DNA of 64,000 bases from Paralvinella palmiformis (Eukaryota > Annelida > Polychaeta > Terebellida > Alvinellidae): assembly GCA_025642065.1 (NCBI GenBank), contig JAODUP010000456.1, positions 652,501 through 716,500 on the forward strand, read 5' to 3'. Below the pieces are notes generated by a model, which saw nothing but the letters and a program-made list of their open reading frames with translations, was not told the origin of the DNA and made no database searches. The position numbers and the translations under genes were made by a program. Positions within the stretch are counted from its first letter, which is position 1, and the number at the start of each line of letters is the position of its first letter. Below are positions 23,901 to 33,234 of this stretch, piece by piece.

Positions 23901-26185
23901 CAAAACATTTTGGACAGTTCGAATGGTCTTCACCTGGAAATACAAAACTTGGCCCACTCGCTTTATGTGAACTTCCATAGTTAGGTACACATCCAAAGTC
24001 ATGCCAAGATTTCTAACTTGTTCAGCAGGTTGATGAGATTCCGCACCTACTGCAATACTAAGAGTAAGGAGTTTGACATGAGGAAAAGCAAAGACCATCA
24101 TTTCTGTTTTACTGTCATTGATTTTCAGTTTATTTCCCTTCATCCAAATCCTGATAACATCAATACAACACTAAATACTTCACTGCTTTACTTAAACTAG
24201 ACAGGTCCCTGTGGTCGAATCAAGCATACAGCTGTGTGTCATCTGCGTAGCTTTGCATGGATATGTCTTGCTGTTGAGCAATGTCAGCACAATGTTAGCA
24301 CATACAATTAGACAGCTAAATAGATAGATGTATGGACAGATAAAGAGACAGACAAATGTAGTGTGTGAGAAATGGGTTGAATTATTCAGTCTCGACACTG
24401 GTCACACCTGAAACATTTACCAAGGATACAAATCCCACAAACACAGGCATGAGCTGGAATTGAACCCAAAACCTGGAGGTTTGCAGTGCAGTGCTCTAAA
24501 CCACTGCACCACCATAACAACTTTCTGTGTGAGAAACGACAGACACACAGATGGGTGTAAATATAGAATAATATTCAAACTGGATTAGACTATTGATGTA
24601 TTGGTAAACGTGAAGGAGGCAAGAAAGATTCACTTACCATTTTGTAGAAGCTCCACCTGGTTACAGATGTCATCACATATCACCTGTATAGAGATATACA
24701 TTTAAAAAAGTTTTACAGCCATTTTGTGTACATGATAGGCTAAATGGGATGTGCAGAGATATAGTAAAGCATTGTGTTAATAATATAATGCTATATTAAT
24801 GATACAATAAAGAATGACATGTTTACAATTTTACAATTTCTCCCAGATAATTATACTTTATCTATCCCTGACTAAGATCACAGTCTAAAATACAATTATA
24901 TGAACTCATACCTGTACTCTGTGTTCCATCTTGTACTTTTCTATGACTTTTTGCTGAAGATGACAGAATTCAGCATTCATTTCAACTCCAACAATTCGAC
25001 TGGCATCAGAATAGAGATATGCCTGCAGTCCAAAAAAAAGATGATAATAAAATTACCATAAATCTAATAATGATAGTGAATCTATTTAAAATTTATATTA
25101 AAAAATTGTTAGTACTTAAAACCAAAGATAATTAGTGAGTCAAAGAGACTACATTTTATTGCTGTTTTAAGACAAATGTTGTCTTAAAGCAGGTAGTGCC
25201 ATGGATAGGTGCTATATTTGTATATCCATATTAATAATTATGCTTTATATAAAGCTGGATTAAGATGCCAATTCGAGTCTGTGTGTGTGTGGGGGGGGGG
25301 GGATTTGTGGATGTGGATATATAATGCTGCGTAAACTGTTTATGCATGGAATCCTAACACACAACAGAAGAAACTAAACTTGTTAGCTTATGTTTTAATT
25401 CAGGCACTGTCTCCAATAAAGTAAAGAATTAATGAAATCATTAAAACATATCAAATGTAGGTATAATTACTCCATATAACACAGGTCCTACTCTGGATCC
25501 TACATCTACGAGAAGTTTGTTCTGAAGATTTGGTAGCATATAGTTGAATATGTACTGCAGTTGAGTACAGGACATTGAATGTGATATGAAAGCTGAAAAT
25601 AGAACAAAATTATGGCAGTTATCATGAACAAATGATTGAATATGTGTCTTCTGAATATTGGAATATTATGCCCCAACTAGCAGTCAGCCCTATCTACCCT
25701 CCATTTAATGGATTTACCTTCACTATCACATCTGTAGATGACCAGATTTGCTCATCTAATTTCAATAAAACATTAGGCATTAAGCACTTCAAACAGAAAA
25801 TCCATACACACATTATTAATGAAGATGCCTATCCACAGTAAACGTTTCTGTAGCAAAAATATTGAAACAGAATGTTATACTGCAGGCATAGTAATACATG
25901 TACATATAAAACCAGCTCTGTATTAGATAACAGGAATTGCCAGTAATAATAATAATAAAGCTGTTATTTGAGTTAGTGTGATACTTCAATGTGAATTGTT
26001 CAAATCAAATCAAATACAAAGGATATTTGGTATCTGACCCCAAATTTGCAGGTTTTGATGGTGAAGAAAATGAACATGTGCTCATTTGCATCAAACAGAA
26101 TAAGTAGATGCTTCACAGGATATATATGTGATCCCTATAAAGGAGTGATATTCCATACAAGTGCCAGTATTCTTCAATATTTGTA

Positions 26186-26218
<33 letters not shown>

Positions 26219-29200
26219 GTTTATGTCTGTATAACTCGGTGCCACAATATAAAAACAATGTCAGGAGTATTGTGCAGTAATGAAATGAGGCACAAACTGC
26301 TAGAGAAGAGTGAGTCAGAAGAGACACTTGAGCATGTCATCTACATCTGCTGGAGAATGTGGGTCGCTATATCATCACTTAGTATGATAATAAGTGAGGG
26401 TGAATCTACACACAAACTAGTCAGAAAAAAGTAAATATTGTTGCAAAAATAAAGTCATATAATAAGAAATAAACCAAATTACAGATCAATGGTTTGGCTT
26501 GAAATTACTGCTTTTGGAGCAGCTAATTCAAATCAACAGTTCCTTAAAGTTGTTAAAATGACCAAATGTTTCTCAGTTTAAACAGATATATAAATTAGCA
26601 ATAATGGTTTGGTGATGATGAGTATTTTAAGACAGAATCATGTTAAAGTTCATATACTATAATACAACTCACTGAGTTAATTTCTGACTAAAACATTTCT
26701 CCAAATTATTTATGTATATTCTATATTACTTATTAGGGAAATGTATTCGTTTTTTGAGGTATTTAAATGGCTTGATGCTGTGACATCAATACATTCTGAG
26801 TATGACCAGCTTATTTAATCTCCTAATGTTCAACAACAAACAAATTACTCTATCCCCAGGAACCCATTTGAATATTAAAATACTAAACAGTAATACAATG
26901 TAGAGAAATATACTCTAAGTGATATCAGAATAAAGTAAAATATAACATTATCATCGAAAATAAGATTAATTCACCTGAACAATTACGTTCCTTCTATGAG
27001 AGCTAGGGTAAATTTATTCACATAATTCAGTACAATTACACATCAACCGGATTGAAATTATAATTATTCACATCAAAATGAATCCACAACTTAAAACACT
27101 TGTATAGTGATAAACATAATTCATAAAGTTGGATTATCTTATAACTGTATTTATTCGAATAAAGAGACTCAACAATAACTATCCTTCGTTAACTGTTTAT
27201 ATATTTTTTAAGCAAACAAATTTAATTATAACTTATAATGTAACAGCATTTACTTTTTAACTATAATCATAATAGAAACGTAAAATAATAGGTAAGTGTA
27301 TAAACATTTAAATCAAACTGCTTCAATAGACGAATTTACTCGGCAGAAGTGGCAGTGAGTAGATAAAAAAACTCCACGAGACTGGAATGAAACACTTCAA
27401 ACAGTCGGCTGAATCATCTCATCATTAAACAGGCTGGTGAGTAATACTGTTACAAAAACAAAGCGCAAAGCTAAATAACCTCTTGCCAAGTCTTCGGAAT
27501 AAAACAAACTGTGATCTACTGAAATATGGGGTGGTGGGTGGTGGGTGGAATACTTCATAATTGTTGACTTCTATAATTTCTTGGTGCCAACTGAATTCGG
27601 AATAATATTTTAGTTCTATGCTAATAGTTAGGATAAATGCCAGCATCTTTATCTGATTCATATTTTTATAGCAAACTATACCATAAAAAAAACCCCGGAT
27701 AACTACTCAGCCATCATCATCAGCAGTCTACCGGAATAAAGACTTACTTAGTGCTGCCACCTGGTGTGAGCCACATTGCTTGCAGTAATTTCTGGATAGT
27801 CTTCCTGCATCTACCAAGTCGTCAATGGCTTCATCATCATAAAGAAATGCATCAACATGAATGGTTGTGGTCTTAGTGCAGTCAGCATTCTGTAATTTAA
27901 GTGATCTATTACATAACTCATAACATAATAATACATTCACATCTATTAAATACAGATATCACAATGGTGTATCAGTAATGCATCAATAACAAACATGAGA
28001 TTATAAATTTCCTACATATTTTAGCCATATACCATACAAGCCTTTCCTACAATATTTAAAATATGTAACAAGAAAAAGATTTACAGCAATTTTAACAATA
28101 AAATTTGATTAAATGGTGTCATGTATATATATATATATATATATATATATCATATTAACCAGAATGTTTAAATGGAGATGAATACAAACAGTTAAATCAT
28201 GAGTGTAGGTAATCAATTTAGCGGCCATTGACCAGTTATTTCTATAATTAGACCCTCTGTTTGGGGTTATTTCTGATTTTGTATGTAGTTTACTTTCCTA
28301 AAAAAGTAGAAATATTTTGTTTTTCAATAATCTTTTTATATTTGGGTGATTTCAGTCTTGGGACTTTTTCAAAAGCTGCTGTTTTACCTGTATTACTTCA
28401 AATGAACATGAATTCTGTGTAATTTTTAAATTATTAATAAATTGTATGTATTACATTCAAACAATAAACACAAATTTATTGCCGAAATATTATGTCTTCA
28501 CAAAACAAACAAACAAACAAACAAAATTTGGCAGGGGAATTTCAGAAATATGGATGTTATTTATTGTATGATATTTTGATACATGTACAATTTTAGTGTT
28601 CTCAGTTGAACCATTTATCTTATATTCACCCATATCACTGGTGTCTATTTTTCTGTCAATCATAATGTCCCCTCCAAAACAAGACTAGAAATGACAAAGG
28701 TATGTTAATTGAAGTTGAATGTTCATCATTTATAAAAGTTTACAGACTTAATTGCCAATTCTGAGCTTGAGTTAAAGCTAACCTTGTATTTTTATCTGGT
28801 GTGGCATTATAAATTAATAATACGGTATTTGGTGAAGAGCACAAAGTCAGCATTTTTTCTGATTATAATTAGCATTTAAGGCCAAAATTTAAGATATCAC
28901 TCAAAAGAAAGCTCTCCATTCCAAAATGTATAAAAATATAACAGTAAAGTTTCCTTTCCAGAATTGTCAGACTGTGAAAAGTGACATGTGTACTTCAACT
29001 CCAAGTGGTGCCAATGCTTATAAGCACAATGTACAAGTCCAGATAAGCATAAGCTGTACAAAGAAAATGATAATGCTCAAAAAGACTTATATTGACCAAT
29101 TGGAACACGGAAAAGCCCAGACAGGATATGAAAAGAGAAGTCGGTAAGCTCAGTGAAGGTGCCAGCATCATAGTAGAATGGAAAAAGGGGGTTAATAATC

Positions 29201-30568
29201 CAGACTAGAAGAGAGAGAAGGGTATGAATCCAGAAGGAAAAAGACCATACAACAGGGAGAAACAACGATAACAATGTGCCTGCCAGAGACAACAGAAGAA
29301 AAATCCAGAAAGGAAAATTAAGGAAGAGGGCAGTTACTACCCTAGTACCAACACCAAGTGCCATCAATAGGTCATCAGTCATGTCAATATCCACAAAATA
29401 TGAAAATTCAAAAACACAAGCCAGAGTCACCAACATCAACATTGTTTAAAAAGGAGACTAAAACATTAGCAGATTGCTGACAGTTTAAGTGAAGTGTTTG
29501 CAAACAAGTGCCCTTGTCCTCGGAAAGGACAATTTATTTGACAATCTGCTGTGTAATTAATAGGAAAGTTGAAGATATGTGGGGTGTTTATTTTTAACAG
29601 TTTGTGAACACAACAAATTCAAGTTTGGCAAAGATATTTCTGTTTTTTAAATATCTTTTAAAAAAAATTTTTTTAAATTTAAAAAACTTTTCGCAACTGG
29701 AAATTAGTATCAATAAAAAGAAAACTGGGAGTATTATTTTACACTTCATGTTGATTAAGGGCATTCACTTTTAATTGTTAAAAAAGGTTAAGACATTCTC
29801 AAATTTCTTCCAGCATATTTTTCTAAAAGTTCAATGTTATATTATCCATCCACATCCTTTTTTACACTTATTTATAAAGTAAGGCATGCTAATTCTACAA
29901 ATTTAAAGCAAAACAAATTCTAAATTTTGATTCTATGAAATAGACTGTAAAACGACCCTTTTAATCACTTTTGATCATATGGTAATTACTGGTACAAAAC
30001 ATTAATTACCAACAATAGTAAAACTTTATGAAGTTGTATAAGCCTATTTATAAAAAATAATAATGACAATTATTAAACATATATTGTAATATTATCATTT
30101 TATTCTACAGTTTTAAGTGTTAGTTCACAAAAATTAAATAGTTAAAACACCCAATAACAGGTAGTGTTTGAAATTGTGTTTAATTAGCAACATACCTGTG
30201 GATATTTGTAAAATTATAAGAATTATTTAGAAAGAAAAATATTTAGCAAATTTTTTTGTTATGAAGATGTATTTAAGAAATATCTATGCCATATGGTTAA
30301 CTGAAGTTAAATTAATCAAGAGTGCACCCACACATACAATAATGACTTAATATCATTTACATCTCCTGTATTGGGATAGATGATGGTTTCAGTATTCAGC
30401 ACAGCTTCAAGTGGTAATGTATCCCTCAAGTCAGACCTAATCTGATCGAGTATTGGACTTCTTGAGGTAGTATCAGTCAACTTCTTTAAAGCTTGTTCTG
30501 TTGATGAAAATTAAACAATCAGGTAGCCCTACTCAATGTAAAAAAATTATTTTCAATATCAAGAAATT

Positions 30569-30610
<42 letters not shown>

Positions 30611-31905
30611 CATGGGGTTAATTCAATTTTGGTATTGATAGGCAATTCCAATTCTAGAATTGCTTATTCAAAAAAAATGGAATTGATCAATTTGTATTGG
30701 AATTGAAGTTTGCTACAAAAAAATTAAATCCACAAATTAATTTACTATTTAATTTTTTCATTCCGAAATAATTCTTCCATGACAATACTATATGGAATAT
30801 AAACTATTCAAAGTAGGTATTGCAAGTAGGTACTCAGAGTAAGTATTCAGAGTACTAACTCATGGTAAAAAGTAATAGGTAAAAAAGAGTCAGTAAAAAT
30901 GGAATTGATAAATTTGGAATTGAATCAATAAATTTGATGTGGAATTGATTAAATGGAATTGAGTGGAATAGACCGATCCTGCTACAACTGTGGCACCAAG
31001 TGGAAATTGACTGAAGCTCGATGTTAGTTTAGAAAACTATGACTGCTTATGAGGAATCTCAAATTATAAGGGAAATGACCATCACACGATTTTTCAACAA
31101 TGAAAGCAAATGGACATTTTGTTCCATTTGATCTTGGATATTTCCTGGACCCAACTGTGTTTATTTTGTTGTCTCACAAAGGTAAGAAAAGTGTTATATA
31201 TCCCCCATGTTTATATTCCATATTAAACACATGTAACATATCAGCCAGCTCATTTACATATGTATAAAGGCAGAGCTTTTTAAGCCATTTTCCCATCTCA
31301 TTTCGCCCAGTGACTGTATGTGGGCAGCAGCAGTGATCATGTGAAACTAAATATTCATAGCTTTGCTGCCATGCTGACAGCATTGTTTCTTCAGCAGGAT
31401 TTTTTACGTTTTCATCAACACAAATTTCAGAATAAAATACACTATTCTTCTGACAAGTGTGAAAGAAATATACAAAAGCCACATATCTAGTTTACATTAT
31501 TGGTGTCCTGAATAAATAAATGCTGGATTCATGGCTTAATTCACAAAAAAATAGTGAGCCTGTTCCACTGTTGACTAAAAAGATGGCTGCATCCGATTTG
31601 TTGTTTTAACAACACCTTCAATGAGATCATAATTTAGGGCACTCTACATATACCTGTATATCAAAACAGGCTATCTACATTCAGAATAGAGTCATGTATC
31701 CAAATATGTGAGTTTATTCGAGATTGACCATGCCCCTGGTTCAGTCCGAGTGTTTAAATCCATCTTGTTTCAAAGAGTCCCATTAACTTTCAGGTTATAG
31801 GCTGGTTAGAAAATGTTTTCTGACCTAACAACTTACCTGGGATCCAAATGTGCATGCATAGCGGGATCGGTCTATTGGGATTGATAAAATGGAATTGACC
31901 CCATG

Positions 31906-31941
<36 letters not shown>

Positions 31942-32916
31942 AGACACATACACAGTTCTAGCCGAAAAATATTTGTATTATATGGGTCAAATTATGAATG
32001 GCAAAACAAATCAGAAATTTACCAATCATGAATGTCATATTGGCCATGAAAACTATAGAACTATAATCATGCACTAATAACTAAGTAGTGGCGATAAAAG
32101 GTCTTTAATAAATTAGTAATAATGAAAACTCATCCCAGCCGATTTAATCAGCTAACTATTTGCCCTTAGTTGGATTTTCCCTCGATATAAAAAGATTATT
32201 CAGTTTCATGTAAAATTTAAAAATAGCAGACAAAGAAAGATCTTAGCATTGTGGGATAATTATGTTGTGAACAAATTGGATGGAAAGGAGCTACTCCGTG
32301 AGATCAGCAAGATCTACAAACCATGCAAAAGGATTTAAAATGCTGCTGTATACCAGCATATATTTAACAGGTCTTGTCTATCTATGGTGGCTTTTGATTT
32401 GGTAATAAATTGTATTTTAACTATTTTCTATATTAAATAAAGAGTAATTAAGTAAATCCAGGGCGATGGTTACCTAGGGCGAATATAAAACGGGGCGAAA
32501 CTAACTGACGAGCGAATAGTCCAGTTCCCCAGTCAACTTATACCAAAGACTGTTTATATTTAAAGCTCTCTGCTTATTAGCCTTATACTATCTGATTATT
32601 TTAATTAGCCTATTAATTTAATGACTAATTTAATAATCTACAATGACTACTTTTTAATATTTAGTACTTTTAATCATTATGATTTCATAGTATTCACTAC
32701 CATTTTCATAAATTCATTTCATGATATTGAAATTTTGTTACTTCATTTAATCATGATTTATTCTGTTCGTTTTTATACCACAGACACAGTAGACTAAATA
32801 TATTCAAATGAACTACCAGATGTTTGAATAACCCATTTCAGAAATGCTGCAGAATTTTTACTGTCAACATTTTTCAACAGTTCGTTAAATACTTGTTGTC
32901 CATTTTCAAGATCCAT
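17658..32916 (-). CDS. Class I SAM methyltransferase with DOT1-like motif order, 313 aa, nine exons
   Basis: Complete model, minus strand, exons: 32817-32916, 30361-30497, 27748-27889, 25471-25592, 24912-25022, 24638-24683, 22984-23044, 18083-18173, 17658-17789. All introns are GT-AG and every junction keeps phase. The protein starts MDLENGQQVFNELL. A possible zinc knuckle or redox pair CKQCGSHQ lies near residue 120. Then come motif I LLVDVGSRVG (SAM binding, near 155), the acidic end of strand 2 IVGVEMNAEF, the strand-3 region VICDDIC, the strand-4 motif DVVVMNNVFEFF (near 225), and the strand-5 region GSVLVTTPS. It ends EIYMYSIL. Motif I, the acidic residue and the NNxxF-like strand 4 follow the same order as in DOT1 lysine methyltransferases, but the protein is short and its substrate is unknown. 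I do not recognise a named orthologue. Introns hold a LINE remnant, SINEs and a nested transposon. It shares a probable promoter with SLC30A6. Confidence 0.85.
18220..18660. repeat. Degenerate (CAGA)n tract inside the methyltransferase gene
   Basis: About 440 bp of imperfect CAGA/GACA units lies in the intron just before exon 8. The long minus-strand open frame through it reads Cys-Leu-Ser-Val-rich repeat peptide before entering exon 8. This is a repeat shadow, and the true exon begins at the acceptor at 18174/18173. Confidence 0.85.
18720..19050. repeat. (AAAC)n and about 36-bp GACT-rich minisatellite
   Basis: A short (AAAC)n run at about 18722-18752 precedes tandem units that combine (GACT)n with AACCGCCCGACACACTGTCT. 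Unit length varies between about 28 and 40 bp because the number of internal GACT units differs. There are about seven copies, within an intron of the methyltransferase gene. Confidence 0.85.
19130..19760. other. Non-repetitive, CpG-containing intronic block of unknown role
   Basis: This block lies in the long intron between exons 7 and 8 of the methyltransferase gene. It is nearly free of simple repeats, is richer in G+C and CpG than its surroundings, and contains open frames on both strands (19181-19495 plus, 19508-19753 minus) with no recognisable domain. It could be a regulatory element or the remnant of an old insertion. The sequence alone does not decide. Confidence 0.35.
20091..20286 (+). 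mobile_element. SINE-A copy, best preserved; defines the family
   Basis: Head GGGCGCCTCGGTGGTC, A-box-like GTGGTCTAACGGTTGCG, and B-box-like region TGTTGGAATCTCGG. The body includes GGGCATATCTGAAGG, TTTGACCTCGCTTCATTACC, AGGTCACTCGGCCCATTTAG and TTGTGCACAAAAGTGG, with a CACCAATCATCACC tail. It is about 190 bp with a Pol III-type internal promoter, so a tRNA-derived SINE. It lies in an intron of the methyltransferase gene on the opposite strand. Confidence 0.88.
21004..21065 (-). mobile_element. SINE-B body fragment
   Basis: AGTGTTTTGTTTAGCC and GCTGGTCACACATGGG match the 3' body of the second SINE family (compare TTCAGTCTCGACACTGGTCACACCTG within the copy at 24370). The head is absent. Confidence 0.5.
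23290..24340 (-). mobile_element. LINE remnant (CR1/L2-like), reverse transcriptase C-terminus and 3' tail
   Basis: Reading on the minus strand, the segment carries the reverse-transcriptase catalytic motif SYADDTQLY near 24265-24240, followed by KLKINDSKTEMMVF, VRNLGMTLD, LVHAFVTACLYYYNSILV, HWLTVIYRDKI, IYHPTRALRS, PPVRLKTFG and APALWNQLSDKLRHC. These are hallmarks of CR1/L2/Jockey-type elements. It ends in a GAGCGTGGTGCTATATAAAA tail and (AAT)n, typical of L2-type 3' ends. The frame is interrupted by stops and frameshifts, and the endonuclease and N-terminal RT are missing, so this is a dead 5'-truncated copy. It lies in an intron of the methyltransferase gene, in the same orientation. Confidence 0.9.
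24370..24533 (-). mobile_element. SINE-B copy, near full length
   Basis: In reverse complement: head GTTGTTATGGTGGTGCAGTG with A-box-like TGGTGCAGTGGTTTAGAGC, then CCTCCAGGTTTTGGGTTC with B-box GGGTTCAATTCC, and the body TGTGTTTGTGGGATTTG through CAGGTGTGACCAGTGTCG. A second tRNA-derived SINE family, distinct in head and body from SINE-A. It sits just upstream of the LINE remnant. Confidence 0.8.
24712..24756 (-). mobile_element. SINE-A tail fragment
   Basis: A short piece (TTTTACAGCCATTTTGTGTA, then ATGATAGGCTAAATGGG) of the SINE-A 3' body in reverse orientation, between exons 5 and 6 of the methyltransferase gene. Confidence 0.6.
29077..29442 (-). other. Unassigned 121-codon open frame in an intron
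   Basis: A hydrophobic frame (MLMLVTLACVFEF...) with several possible membrane segments lies in the intron between exons 2 and 3 of the methyltransferase gene. The plus strand here is strongly purine-rich, which by itself makes the minus strand open and hydrophobic. No splice sites, domain or start context support a gene, and I consider it probably non-coding. Confidence 0.15.
30607..31909. mobile_element. hAT-like MITE (copy 1) interrupted by a second DNA element
   Basis: Outer ends are inverted repeats: CAGACATGGGGTTAATTC at 30607, and the reverse complement of GACATGGGGTCAATTCC ending at 31907. Both sides are flanked by (AT)n, so it sits in a TA microsatellite. The interior left arm (30625-30966) is full of GGAATTGA words and matches copy 2 at 41717-42057. 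A CAGAC-type terminus with a possible 8-bp duplication suggests hAT. The right arm is only about 30 bp, because the nested element at 30967-31876 splits it near the 3' end. It lies in intron 1 of the methyltransferase gene. Confidence 0.8.
30967..31876. mobile_element. Nested DNA element with 18-bp terminal inverted repeats
   Basis: About 910 bp bounded by AATAGACCGATCCTGCTA at 30967-30984 and the inverse of AATAGACCGATCCCGCTA at 31859-31876: one mismatch in 18. Removing it rejoins the two parts of the surrounding MITE into a sequence like copy 2. The duplicated target is probably 2 bp (TA or AT), which would fit a Tc1/mariner-type insertion, but this is not decisive. It contains a minus-strand open frame of 102 codons (31174-31482) with a Cys/His-rich patch HDHCCCPH that I do not recognise. 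Confidence 0.75.
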
Positions 32917-33234
32917 TTTCAGCCTTTAAAGGTGTTGATGCCCTGACATGACAGACTACCGACGCACGTGGTCAATCAAAACAAATTTTATACCGGAAAC
33001 GGAAGAGATATCTATATAACCAATTACAAAGCGCGTTACAATTTTCACAGACTAATCAGTGCATTCGTTGCAAATACCAACATGGCGGCGTCACGATTGA
33101 CAATGCGTTACACGTAGTGAAACAACTAGATCTAATGATTGAGTTTTAGTAGGACATCATTATATCGTACATACACGTTTCCGTATTACTGTGTTTGATA
33201 TGTGATACCAGTATACGTTAAAGTGTTAAACAGG
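32917..33234. promoter_or_regulatory. Probable bidirectional promoter between the methyltransferase and SLC30A6 genes
   Basis: Only 318 bp separate the two start codons, which point away from each other. The sequence ACATGGCGGC at about 33080-33089 matches the YY1 core (AAnATGGCGGC), a common element of housekeeping and bidirectional promoters, with CpG-containing sequence around it (CACGTGGTC near 32967, GCGCGTTAC near 33032). The ATG inside this motif opens an 11-codon frame (MAASRLTMRYT) ending before the SLC30A6 start, which would be an upstream ORF if transcribed. No TATA box is obvious. Confidence 0.6.

Noticed and set aside
29077..29442. Hydrophobic 121-codon minus-strand frame
   Set aside because: The plus strand is purine-rich, which by chance gives a hydrophobic open frame on the minus strand. 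No splice or domain support. Kept only as a low-confidence note.
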